A DNA stretch of 13,641 bases from DASZMJ01 sp035551935 (GTDB lineage Bacteria; Planctomycetota; Planctomycetia; Isosphaerales; Isosphaeraceae). A program made the position numbers and the translations under genes. The notes under the pieces are model-generated. The model was not told the origin of the DNA, searched no databases, and saw nothing but the letters and a program-made list of their open reading frames with translations. Positions 1 to 6,602 of the stretch are shown here, piece by piece (position 1 is the stretch's first letter; each line of letters starts with the position of its first letter). Location: assembly GCA_035551935.1 (NCBI GenBank), contig DASZMJ010000635.1:1-13641 (forward strand), in the 5' to 3' direction.

Positions 1-12
1 GCTGTGTTGTCC

Positions 13-63
13 TCACGATGAATCCAACTTGCCCGAATGTCGGGCAAGTTGGATTCATCGTGA
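13..63. repeat. 24-bp perfect palindrome upstream of the toxin-antitoxin operon
   Basis: The arms at 13-36 and 40-63 are perfect reverse complements (24 bp) around a 3-nt loop (37-39). The antitoxin ribosome binding site (about 66-72) starts only 2-3 nt after the right arm. The element could be an operator, an upstream terminator or attenuator, or a planctomycete intergenic palindrome that happens to abut the operon. It is not followed by a T-tract on the + strand, so a classic intrinsic terminator is not well supported. The palindrome is read directly from the sequence; its role is inference. Confidence 0.85.
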
Positions 64-80
64 TCGAGGGAGAGCAGGCC

Positions 81-599
81 ATGCCGACTGAGCCAGGTCC
101 AGCCGAATTGATGGCGCCCAAACGGGGTTACTCCAACAAGATCTACGCGGTTCGGGGGATGCTTCGCGGGCACGAGGGCGAGTGGTATCGCGTGAACCGG
201 AAGGGCACCCACAATCTCCGAGTCGTGAAGGTCGGCCCGGAAGGCCGGTCGGTCGGGGTCTCCTATCGCGTCCGAGCCGAGGACTTCACCGAGATCGGGG
301 GTGCGCCGGAGACGGCGGCCGCCCCGAAGCGGGAGCTGAGCATCGTCGGCCAGCGGGGCTCGGTGACGCTGTCCGCGAACCTTCGCGAACGCCTCGGCAT
401 CGGCGAGGGCGACGTGGTGATCCAGGAGGAGCGTGCGGGGGGGATCCTGATCCTCGCTGCCGATGTCAACCCCCGCGCCCGAGGCGGCGCGGCGGAAGGG
501 CCCCAACCCGCACTCGAAGAACTCCTCGCGGAGATGACTCCCGAGACGCTCCATGAAGAAGTCGATTTCGGTCCCCCGGTCGGCCGGGAGCTCCTCTGA
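81..599 (+). CDS. mazE: MazE-like antitoxin with AbrB domain and extra N-terminal domain
   Basis: This is the predicted antitoxin of the pair, 172 aa from the ATG at 81, which has a purine-rich site (GAGGGAG, about 66-72) at good spacing. An in-frame ATG at 18 lies inside the upstream palindrome and has no such site, so I reject it. Residues about 84-128 look like a SpoVT/AbrB swapped-hairpin DNA-binding fold (LSIVGQRGSVTLSANLRERL, then GDVVIQEE). The tail at about 144-172 (LLAEMTPETLHEEVDFGPPV) is the typical MazF-binding tail of MazE. Residues about 16-72 are an additional basic, beta-rich segment that ordinary MazE proteins of roughly 80 aa lack; I do not recognise it. The stop overlaps the toxin start by 1 nt (TGATG), implying translational coupling. 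By analogy, MazE neutralises MazF and the complex represses its own promoter, which would lie at or before the window edge. Confidence 0.88.
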   Translation: MPTEPGPAELMAPKRGYSNKIYAVRGMLRGHEGEWYRVNRKGTHNLRVVKVGPEGRSVGVSYRVRAEDFTEIGGAPETAAAPKRELSIVGQRGSVTLSANLRERLGIGEGDVVIQEERAGGILILAADVNPRARGGAAEGPQPALEELLAEMTPETLHEEVDFGPPVGRELL

Positions 600-934
600 T
601 GCCGGCGGCCGACGCTCCCGAGCGGGGGGACGTTATCTGGATCGACATGAGTCCCCAGGCCGGGCGCGAGCAAGCCGGGCGCCGGCCGGCGGTCGTCCTC
701 TCGCCTCGTGCCTACAACGCCAAGGTCGGCCTGGCGATCGTCTGCCCCATCACGAGCCGTGTCAAAGGCTATAAGTTCGAGGTCGCCATCCCCGATGGCC
801 TGCCGGTCTCCGGCGTGGTCCTCGCCGACCAGCTCCGGAGCCTGGACTGGAGGGTGAGACGAGCGGAGTCCATCGCGCGCCTCCCGGGCGAGGGCGTCGA
901 GGCCATTCTCGCGAAGGCCCGGATGCTCCTGTGA
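599..934 (+). CDS. mazF: MazF-family endoribonuclease toxin
   Basis: The 111-aa product is the usual MazF size. MazF toxins are sequence-specific mRNA interferases acting in the cytoplasm until bound by MazE. The N-terminus shows the family signature: RGDVIWIDMSPQAGREQAGR at residues 9-28, followed by RPAVVLSP. The residues that match the catalytic Glu, Arg and Thr of E. coli MazF fall at E24, R29 and T52 (in CPITS), so the enzyme looks intact. It overlaps the antitoxin stop by one base, so the two are co-translated. The cleavage motif cannot be predicted from sequence. The family call is firm; cellular activity is inferred. Confidence 0.95.
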   Translation: MPAADAPERGDVIWIDMSPQAGREQAGRRPAVVLSPRAYNAKVGLAIVCPITSRVKGYKFEVAIPDGLPVSGVVLADQLRSLDWRVRRAESIARLPGEGVEAILAKARMLL

Positions 935-937
935 GAT

Positions 938-969
938 GTGGGGGACGGGGCCTCGCGGCCCCCTCCCAC
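938..969. terminator. Hairpin between convergent mazF and methyltransferase genes
   Basis: A GC-rich imperfect hairpin lies in the 52-nt gap between the two convergent stops. The inner stem is GGGGCC (947-952) with GGCCCC (957-962) around a TCGC tetraloop. The outer stem is GTGGG (938-942) with CCCAC (965-969). There is no T-tract, so its role as a bidirectional terminator is inferred mainly from position. Confidence 0.4.
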
Positions 970-986
970 CCGACTCGCCTTCGCGT

Positions 987-1793
987 TCATCCCGGCCGGC
1001 TCGCGAACGCGATCCAGCCCCCCGCCCGGAGCCCGTGCGCCAGCCTCGGGAATCGGATCGGCCGGGCGCGGACGGCGTCGATGGGGATCACCTCGTCGAC
1101 GTGGAAGCCGACGCCCCGGAGCTCGCGGCGCAGCTCGGGCCAGGAGTATAAATGGACCTCCATGCCGGGGATGCCGCGGTAGGTCATCCGCCGGTCGCCG
1201 AGGTCGGGCCGGCGGAGGATCGCCTTGAACCCCTGGCCGAGCAGCCAGAGCCGCCCCTGGGGGTCGCGGAGGTTGAGCCAGCGGTTGTGCGCGTGCAGGG
1301 CCAGCCGCCCGCCGGGCCGGAGGAGCCGGAATGCCTCGGCCAGGGCCCGGCGGCGGGCCGAGGCGCCGCGGATCATGCCGAGGGTGCTGAACATCGATAA
1401 CGCATAATCGAACGTGTCGTCCGGGAAACAGCCGAGCCGGCAGAGGTTGGCCGCGACGGCTCGGATCGAGAGCCCCTCGGCGGCCGCCTTCGAGACGACG
1501 GCGCGGAGCATCGGCCGCGCGAGGTCCACCGCCGTCACGTCGAAGCCCCGCCGCGCGAACCGCAGCGCCAACCGCCCGGCGCCGCAACCCAGATCGACGA
1601 GGCGGCCGGGGGTCATGAACCGCTCGTCGAGCGCGCGGGCGTCGGCCTCAAACAGCGGGTGGCCGCGGAAGTAGTCGTCCTCGTCCTCGGCGAGCCTGGG
1701 GGTGTGCGTGTAGAGCCAGAGCGCGGCGTTGACCCCCTCGGGCAGGCGCCACGAAGGGGGGGGCTCGCCGTGGATCGCGGAGGGTTCGGACAC
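987..1793 (-). CDS. Class I SAM-dependent methyltransferase
   Basis: The 268-aa product has a Rossmann-like methyltransferase fold. Motif I is LVDLGCGAG (residues 65-73). The acidic end of strand 2 is D90 in VTAVDLA, binding the ribose of SAM. A post-motif LLRPGG turn lies at about 157-162. The N-terminal 60 residues are an Asp/Glu-rich lead-in and the C-terminal third (from about 200) is probably the substrate-specific part. The start is GTG at 1793; no ATG lies upstream in frame and the next Met (residue 60) would remove part of the fold. I see no strong ribosome binding site. It is on the same strand as the isomerase-like gene upstream but separated by 141 nt that hold a palindrome, so it may be transcribed independently. 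The substrate (small molecule, lipid or quinone type) is not identifiable. Confidence 0.85.
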   Translation of the reverse strand: MSEPSAIHGEPPPSWRLPEGVNAALWLYTHTPRLAEDEDDYFRGHPLFEADARALDERFMTPGRLVDLGCGAGRLALRFARRGFDVTAVDLARPMLRAVVSKAAAEGLSIRAVAANLCRLGCFPDDTFDYALSMFSTLGMIRGASARRRALAEAFRLLRPGGRLALHAHNRWLNLRDPQGRLWLLGQGFKAILRRPDLGDRRMTYRGIPGMEVHLYSWPELRRELRGVGFHVDEVIPIDAVRARPIRFPRLAHGLRAGGWIAFASRPG

Positions 1794-1828
1794 GAGGCGA
1801 AGGTCCGCTCTGGTCCCCTCTCTCCCGG

Positions 1829-1906
1829 AGCAGGCACGCTCCGCGTGCCGTCCGACTTCGACCCCGTTCGTGTGTTTCCGCGGACGGCACGCGGAGCGTG
1901 CCTGCT
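1829..1906. repeat. Palindromic intergenic repeat, 26-bp perfect arms
   Basis: The arms at 1829-1854 and 1881-1906 are perfect reverse complements (26 bp) with a 26-nt spacer. The right arm contains GGCACGCGGAGCGTGCCTGC, a type of GC-rich repeat I associate with planctomycete intergenic DNA (recollection, not checked). It lies 28 nt downstream of the isomerase-like stop codon, so a folded RNA could end or stabilise that mRNA. Confidence 0.85.
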
Positions 1907-1934
1907 ACGGCGGAGAGGGAGGAAGATTGGCGGC

Positions 1935-2831
1935 TCAGACGTCGCAGAGGGCGACGGCCTGCTTGAGCCCTTCGAAGGGGTCGCGGGTCGGGATGAACTC
2001 CTGGCCGACGTAGCCCTTGTACCCGGCGTCGACCAGCGCCCGCATGATCGGCGGGTAGTTGATCTCCTGGCGGTCGTCGAGCTCGCCCCGGCCGGGGTTG
2101 CCGGCGGTGTGGACGTGGCCGATCAGGTCGATGTCCTGCCGGAGGCGCCGGATCACGTCGCCGTCCATGATCTGGACGTGGTAGATGTCGAACAGCAACT
2201 TCAGCCGCGGCGAGCCGACCTTGCGGATGATCTCGAGGCAATAGTCCGTGTGGTCCCCCTGGTAGCCGGGGTGCCCCTTCATCTCCTCGGCGACCCGGCT
2301 GTTGAGCATCTCCAGGCAGAGCGTCACCCCCTTGCGCTCGGCATGGCCGACGACCTTCTTGTAGCCGGCCACGCAGTTGGCGATCCCCGCGTCGTCGGCG
2401 ACGTCCTCGCGGTAGCCGGTGAAGGTGATGACGCTCGGGAAGCCGTACTCGGCGCAGGCGTCGATCGCGGCCGTCATCTTGGAGATGCACATGTCGTGGT
2501 ACTTGGGATTATTCATCCCCTTGTCGAACCAATGGCTGTTGGCGATGGCGCAGGCCAGGCCGTGCTTCTTGAGCGTGGGCCAGTCCTTGGGGTCGACGAG
2601 CTCGACGCTGGTGCAGCCGAGCCTCTTGGCGACGCGGCAGAGGCCCTCGACGTCCCAGTACTTCTGGTAGCACCACTGGCAGAGCGACTGCCGGACTCGG
2701 CCCCTGGTGGCGACCGGCTCGTCGGCGGCCTCGGCCTGTGTCGCCAGTGCGCCCGCGGCGGCGAGGCCCGCGGCCCCCTGGATCAAGGTGCGGCGGCTGA
2801 CCGGCCCCGTCCCGCGATCGTCTCGTTGCAT
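1935..2831 (-). CDS. Tat-exported hydroxypyruvate isomerase-like TIM-barrel protein
   Basis: The 298-aa product starts at the ATG at 2831, which has a perfect AGGAGG six bases upstream; a longer reading from 2906 would start inside the likely -10 box. Residues 11-35 form a twin-arginine signal (VSRRTLIQGAAGL, hydrophobic stretch, likely cleavage near AEA at 33-35), so the protein is predicted to be exported folded. The rest is a xylose-isomerase-like TIM barrel of the hydroxypyruvate isomerase group. Candidate catalytic or metal ligands are E174 (CLEMLNSR), D215 and H218 (FDIYHVQIMDGD), H239/H241 (GHVHTAGNPGR) and E278 (GQEFIPTRDP). Cytoplasmic Hyi interconverts hydroxypyruvate and tartronate semialdehyde. 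An exported planctomycete version may act on another sugar-like substrate, so the family is firm and the exact reaction is not. Confidence 0.88.
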   Translation of the reverse strand: MQRDDRGTGPVSRRTLIQGAAGLAAAGALATQAEAADEPVATRGRVRQSLCQWCYQKYWDVEGLCRVAKRLGCTSVELVDPKDWPTLKKHGLACAIANSHWFDKGMNNPKYHDMCISKMTAAIDACAEYGFPSVITFTGYREDVADDAGIANCVAGYKKVVGHAERKGVTLCLEMLNSRVAEEMKGHPGYQGDHTDYCLEIIRKVGSPRLKLLFDIYHVQIMDGDVIRRLRQDIDLIGHVHTAGNPGRGELDDRQEINYPPIMRALVDAGYKGYVGQEFIPTRDPFEGLKQAVALCDV

Positions 2832-2901
2832 CGTCCACCTCCTCGTGCGTCCCGCCTCGGGCGGTCGATCGCCGGGCGACCCGGCACCGGAACTGCGCCC
2901 C

Positions 2902-2930
2902 ATCATAACGGCCCCCGGCCGCGTTGACAG
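2902..2930 (-). promoter_or_regulatory. Candidate sigma-70 promoter of the isomerase-like gene
   Basis: On the minus strand CTGTCA (2930-2925; 4/6 to TTGACA) is separated by 17 nt from TATGAT (2907-2902; 5/6 to TATAAT). Transcription would start near 2895, about 64 nt before the ATG at 2831. It stands out in very GC-rich surroundings. Confidence 0.55.
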
Positions 2931-3143
2931 TACCCCCGGCCCGGGCTGCGGGTCGCGTCCCGAGAATGGATCATGCGTACGAGAAGGTCATAGCAACATG
3001 GAAGGGATCGTCGGGAGGCCATGAGGCCACGGCGCAAGAGGTGATGGAGCTCGTCGTCCTCCCGGTCGCCGCGCCCGGCGCGGGGCCGCGTCAGGTCCGG
3101 CTCCGTTACCTGCCACCGCCCCGCGCATGCGCCACCGGGTCGC
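2931..3143. other. Gap with no assignable gene
   Basis: There is an open + reading from 2924 (with an ATG at 2966) and a plausible stretch around 3000-3090, but no recognisable domain, no clear ribosome binding site and weak third-position bias at first. I assign no gene here; it may hold a small decayed coding remnant. Confidence 0.4.
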
Positions 3144-3605
3144 TCAGAAGACGATGCCGTAGAAGAAGTGCCCCGCGCCTCTGACGGGGAGGATCGTCAC
3201 GGCCTTCGGGCCCCTGAGGGCCCCGGTCCCGGTGGTCGTGTGGGGCCCGACGACGACCCCCGGCACACGCCGGTTCGGCGCGACGCCGCCGGGGTGGGTG
3301 ACCGCGCCCAGGCCGATGTGGGTGACGTTGGTCGTGCCCGCGACGCCCGCGGTCGGGGTCGCGATCTGGCCGGTGTCGGCGAGGTCGAGGTCGCCGGCGA
3401 TGGTGGCGTAGGCGTTGGCCATCAGGCCCTCCACCCCCTGGAACAACACCGTCAAGCCCGCCGTGTCGCCCGGGTTCGATCGCCCGGCCTGCGCCGCGGC
3501 GACGGCCGATGTCCCGGGGCCCGGGTGCGGGTCGTTCCGGTCCCCTCGATCGGATTGACCAGCAATTCGCGGCCCAAAGTCGGACGATCGAGGTGTAAAA
3601 ATCAA
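3144..3605 (-). pseudogene. 3' remnant of an unidentified coding sequence
   Basis: The reading frame from about 3545 down to the stop at 3144 shows the strong G/C third-position bias of real genes here and ends cleanly (GAGHFFYGIVF then stop). The open frame begins at a TTG at 3605, but its first 20 or so codons (ATTTTTACACC and so on) lose the bias and lie in an AT-richer patch, so the true 5' end seems missing. An internal ATG at 3422 would give only 92 aa and cut into biased sequence. The product is rich in Gly, Thr and Val and looks beta-rich; no signal peptide, membrane segment or known motif is visible. I do not recognise the family. It could be a truncated secreted or structural protein, or a fast-evolving intact gene. 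Confidence 0.4.
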
Positions 3606-3839
3606 AAGATATCTGAGGATGAGCGCGCGAGTCGTTCACCGCGCGCGACGAGGCGCCCGGAGGGCCCCGCCGATCCCGGTCGGCCTCGATCGCTCGTCCG
3701 TTCGCGTCGGGCCGCGGTGTCCCGCAACCGGCGGTCCAAACGGGAAGATTCTCCGACGTGAAAGTCGGACTGTATCCAACCGCCTTCACGCGACGCGGCC
3801 GGCGGCCCTCATGCCGAATCGCGTGAGTGGGTTGCTCTT
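3606..3839. other. Gap between remnant and M56 operon
   Basis: No coding signal stands out. The stretch includes AT-richer patches at 3590-3615 and 3748-3775, with a small CCGAC/GTCGG dyad near 3754-3769. The larger palindrome follows immediately at 3840. Confidence 0.4.
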
Positions 3840-3907
3840 CGTAGGGTCCGCTCTTGCGGACCTCTTCGATCCCATCGCCGAAGAGGTCCGCAAGAGCGGA
3901 CCCTACG
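3840..3907. repeat. Palindromic intergenic repeat, 29-bp perfect arms
   Basis: The arms at 3840-3868 and 3879-3907 are perfect reverse complements (29 bp) with a 10-nt spacer. Each arm carries the GTAGGGTCCGCTCTTGCGGA motif, itself partly palindromic. It lies 28 nt past the M56 protease stop (3936) and could terminate or protect that mRNA. Translated, the arm reads VGSALADLF, which explains short spurious open frames here. Confidence 0.88.
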
Positions 3908-3935
3908 GATGACAGGTCATCCGGACGATTCCGCA

Positions 3936-6014
3936 TCAGTCCCCGAGCGCCCCGACCATGGCGCCGATGCCTTCGGCGAGCGTGCCGGAGCCCGCCGAGC
4001 GCACGACCACGGCGCGGGCCTCGCGGACGACCCGGAGGCCGTCGAGGATGGCCTTGAGCCGGTCGCGGCCGGGGCCGGCCTTCGCACCCTTCGGCCCCGC
4101 CGGCCCGCCTCCGGCGGCGAGCTTGCGCCAGATCGCGAGGAAGGCCCCCGTCGCGCGTTCGGTCGCCTCGGCGGCCCGGTCGTCGGCGCAAGTCGCGACC
4201 ACGTCGAGGGCGAGGTCGTCCGCGTCCGCCAGGCCGAGGGCCCAGCGCTCGGCGTGCTCGAAGGAGGCCGCCAGCCCGACCTCCTCGGCGCTCGAGGGCT
4301 TGAGCTGCTCGGTCCAGCGCCCGCCGCGGTTGTCGAGCGCGATGAGGACCAGGCCGCTCCGGAGGCGCTCCCAGCCCTCGCCCCCGGCATAGGCCGGCGC
4401 CCATCGGGCAGGCCGACGCATGAGGCGGAGGATCCGGTCCTCCTCGTCGAAGACGGCCGTGCGGTCGTCGGGGCAGTAGACGCAGGGCGCCTCGCCGAGG
4501 GCCTTGTTGTTCAGCCGGTAGTACGTCCCGTCGCCGTCGCGGGCCGCGATCGGTTCGAGCCCCCAGGCACGCAGTTGCGCAGGCCCGTCGAACGGCGCGG
4601 CCATCCGCACGGCCAGGCCACCGAACATCATTTGATGAGTTGGGCCATCCTTGACGACCTTCTTCCCCTTGATCGGGCCGACGGTCACGCCCACGGTCAA
4701 CTGCTCGATGTCCTCGATCCGGATCGGTCGGGCCGCCGGGGCGTCCGGCACGACCTTGAAGGCCTTGGCGATCGCGGCGATGTCCTCCGCGATGGCCGCA
4801 TTGGCCAGCGGGGCGATCCGGCCCATGCCGGCGTGCCGGAACAGGGCCGCGGGCCGGATCGCGACGAAGCCCATCGCGTCCTCGGGGACGTACGACAGGT
4901 CGAACGCCCCGCCATTTGCCTCCCCGGCCGGCTTCGCGGCCTTGTCCGGCTCCTCGCCCCGGGCCGGCACACGAAGGGTCAGGGCCCCGAGGGCGACGCC
5001 GACCAGCACCGCCGCCGCCGCCAGCCGACGGCCCTTCGACCAGGGCCGTTCCGTCGAATCATTCGTCCGCAGCATCGCGATCCTCCGGATCAAGGTCCCC
5101 CGCGCCGGCAGGAACGCCCTGGCCGGCCAGGACGGGGGGCGACCATCCTGTCGCAGCGCCAATCTCGACAAGGCGAGCAAGTAAACGCGCCGGCCCCCGG
5201 CGAACCGGGCGCCGAGCGCGTCGGCGGCGAGCTCCTGCTGCAACCGGAGCCGCGCCGCGAGCCAGTGGGCCAGCGGGTGGTAGAAGTGAATCGCCGTCGC
5301 AACCCGCGCGAGCAGCCCGCTCGCGAAGTCGGCCCGCCGGACATGCGCCAGCTCGTGCGCCAGCACCGCCCGACGCTCGTCGATGTCCCACGACCGCCAG
5401 CCCTCGGGCAGGAAGATGACCGCCCGCCTCCAGCCCGCCGTGGCCGGCGTGCCCAGGTCGCGCACCTCGACGAGGGACACCGGGCGCCGACATCCCATCG
5501 CGATCCGCAGGGACTCCAGCATCTCGATCAGTTCCCGGTCCTCCACCGGCCGGCCGCGCCGCCGCGCGAGTCCGATGATCCCGAGGTCGACGAGCAGCCG
5601 ACCCAGGCCGAGGCCGACCCCGGCGAGCACGGCCAGCGCCAGGGCACCCGACCACCTCCCGAATCGTCGCGCCGGCGCGATCGCCGTGTGGCCGAGCCGT
5701 TCCCAGGACGCCCGGACGCCGGCCAGGGACCAGCCGAGCCCGACCCGGGTCCGGCCCGCCGCGAGTGCCGGGCCGCCCGCCGGTGCCATCGGGCTCGAGT
5801 CCCTCGTCGTGGGACGACCCTCGGGCCGCATCCCGGCGCGCGGGGCGATGGCGACGAGGCCGAGGGGGAGCGTCAACGCCAGGGCCAGGGCGGCGACCCA
5901 GGCGCCGGCCGCGGGGCTCCGGCGCGTGGCGAGCGCGTGCAGGAGCGCCGCCGGTGCCAGGACGATCGAGGCGCGGACCGCGCCCCAGAGCAGCGTCGCC
6001 GCCAGGTCATTCAT
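3936..6014 (-). CDS. BlaR1-like M56 membrane metalloprotease with novel C-terminal domain
   Basis: The 692-aa product is the predicted partner of the BlaI repressor just upstream; its ATG overlaps the blaI stop (ATGA). The N-terminal part has hydrophobic segments at about 4-29, 38-58 and 122-150, then the M56 zinc protease domain with HELAH at 220-224 and the downstream ligand helix QQELAADALG (E261, D265). A fourth membrane segment lies at about 331-347. In BlaR1/MecR1 a sensed signal activates the protease, which leads to loss of BlaI and derepression. Residues about 350-692 form a large, probably extracytoplasmic domain unlike the penicillin-binding domain of BlaR1: no SxxK context is evident, and a CVYC pair lies near the middle. 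So the signal is unlikely to be a beta-lactam. The ligand and targets are unknown. Confidence 0.88.
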   Translation of the reverse strand: MNDLAATLLWGAVRASIVLAPAALLHALATRRSPAAGAWVAALALALTLPLGLVAIAPRAGMRPEGRPTTRDSSPMAPAGGPALAAGRTRVGLGWSLAGVRASWERLGHTAIAPARRFGRWSGALALAVLAGVGLGLGRLLVDLGIIGLARRRGRPVEDRELIEMLESLRIAMGCRRPVSLVEVRDLGTPATAGWRRAVIFLPEGWRSWDIDERRAVLAHELAHVRRADFASGLLARVATAIHFYHPLAHWLAARLRLQQELAADALGARFAGGRRVYLLALSRLALRQDGRPPSWPARAFLPARGTLIRRIAMLRTNDSTERPWSKGRRLAAAAVLVGVALGALTLRVPARGEEPDKAAKPAGEANGGAFDLSYVPEDAMGFVAIRPAALFRHAGMGRIAPLANAAIAEDIAAIAKAFKVVPDAPAARPIRIEDIEQLTVGVTVGPIKGKKVVKDGPTHQMMFGGLAVRMAAPFDGPAQLRAWGLEPIAARDGDGTYYRLNNKALGEAPCVYCPDDRTAVFDEEDRILRLMRRPARWAPAYAGGEGWERLRSGLVLIALDNRGGRWTEQLKPSSAEEVGLAASFEHAERWALGLADADDLALDVVATCADDRAAEATERATGAFLAIWRKLAAGGGPAGPKGAKAGPGRDRLKAILDGLRVVREARAVVVRSAGSGTLAEGIGAMVGALGD

Positions 6015-6394
6015 CGCCCCTGCTCCTTCAGGACCTCTTCCAGCACCGCCCGCTCCTCGGCCGACAGCCGACGCCCCTCGACGAGCCGCTTCAGGAGCTG
6101 CGACCGCGAGCCGCCGAAGACCCGACGGACCACGTCCCCCAGCATCCGCCCCGAGACGTCCTCGTACGACCGCGCCGGCCTGTAGCGGAACGGGCGGTCG
6201 TCGTTGACCTGGCGCAAGAACCCCTTGTCGTGCAACGCCCGCACGAGGTTGGCGATCGTCGCGTACGACCGATCGAGCCCCGCGACGGCGAGCCGGTCGC
6301 GCACCTCGGCCGCCGTCGCCTCGCCCGCCTTCCAGAAGGCGTGCATCACTTCCAGTTCCCGATCCGTCAGCTCCGCCGCCGGTGGCCGCGCCAT
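6011..6394 (-). CDS. blaI: BlaI/MecI-family winged-helix repressor
   Basis: The 127-aa product is the usual BlaI length. A winged helix-turn-helix spans about residues 8-75 (LTDRELEVMHAFWKAGEATA, then recognition-helix region SYATIANLVRALHDKGFL, with the wing RPFRYRPA). The C-terminal helices (about 78-127) are the dimerisation part, where BlaR1-type signalling cleaves or inactivates such repressors. The GGAG ribosome binding site lies 10 nt before the ATG and inside a dyad, so repressor binding and translation signals are packed together. It overlaps the M56 gene by 4 nt (ATGA). The family predicts homodimer binding to dyads near its own promoter; candidate sites are given separately. Regulated genes beyond this operon cannot be seen. 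Confidence 0.93.
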   Translation of the reverse strand: MARPPAAELTDRELEVMHAFWKAGEATAAEVRDRLAVAGLDRSYATIANLVRALHDKGFLRQVNDDRPFRYRPARSYEDVSGRMLGDVVRRVFGGSRSQLLKRLVEGRRLSAEERAVLEEVLKEQGR

Positions 6395-6403
6395 GTGCGG
6401 TGG

Positions 6404-6432
6404 TCTCCGGAGATTTGATTCTCCAAATTTGG
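6404..6432. promoter_or_regulatory. Candidate BlaI operator cluster
   Basis: Three linked dyads lie between the blaI ATG and its promoter: TCTCCGGAGA (6404-6413, perfect), GGAGA-N6-TCTCC (6409-6424) and CCAAATTTGG (6423-6432, perfect). The last sits where transcription should start, a usual place for a repressor. The sequence differs from the TACA/TGTA operator of classic BlaI, as expected for a distant lineage. Binding is inferred. Confidence 0.55.
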
Positions 6433-6439
6433 TTTCCCC

Positions 6440-6467
6440 AATCTAGCGGCGGGGCGGATCCTGTCAA
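6440..6467 (-). promoter_or_regulatory. Sigma-70-like promoter of the blaI-M56 operon
   Basis: On the minus strand a perfect TTGACA (6467-6462) is 16 nt from TAGATT (6445-6440; 4/6 to TATAAT). The start point would fall near 6433, at the edge of the CCAAATTTGG dyad, giving a 5' leader of about 40 nt. Confidence 0.7.
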
Positions 6468-6487
6468 GCGGGATTGTGGGGCAGGGG

Positions 6488-6596
6488 AGGGGGATTCACC
6501 ACGAAGGCACGAAGGACACAAAGAGAAGAAAGTCATTTATCAAATATTTGATTTTCTTCTCTTTGTGTCCTTCGTGCCTTCGTGGTGAATCCCCCT
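6488..6596. repeat. Palindromic intergenic repeat, 44-bp perfect arms
   Basis: The arms at 6488-6531 and 6553-6596 are perfect reverse complements (44 bp) with a 21-nt AT-rich spacer. The core reads ATTCACCACGAAGGCACGAA then GGACACAAAG, which I recall as a widespread intergenic repeat of planctomycetes and some other phyla (not checked). The outer edge is 6 nt beyond the VWA gene stop at 6603 and upstream of the blaI promoter, so it separates the two operons and could end VWA transcripts. Confidence 0.92.
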
Positions 6597-6602
6597 TCCC
6601 CC

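Noticed and set aside
18..80. Upstream ATG for the antitoxin
   Set aside because: It lies within the perfect palindrome and has no ribosome binding site. The ATG at 81 has one and gives the expected protein.
1659..2927. Long + strand open frame antisense to the isomerase-like gene
   Set aside because: It also crosses the 26-bp-arm palindrome, has no recognisable domain, and the opposite strand carries clear Tat and TIM-barrel features.
2924..2929. TTGACA on the + strand as a promoter
   Set aside because: Only GC-rich sequence follows at -10 distance and no convincing + strand gene lies downstream.
3909..6185. Long + strand open frame (758 codons)
   Set aside because: It lies antisense to the M56 protease and part of blaI. 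The product is a low-complexity Arg/Pro/Gly run typical of a shadow frame in high-GC DNA, while the minus strand shows HELAH and BlaI motifs.
6015..6536. N-terminal extension of the M56 protease frame
   Set aside because: It runs through blaI in another frame, the blaI promoter and the 44-bp palindrome. The ATG at 6014 overlapping the blaI stop is the natural start.
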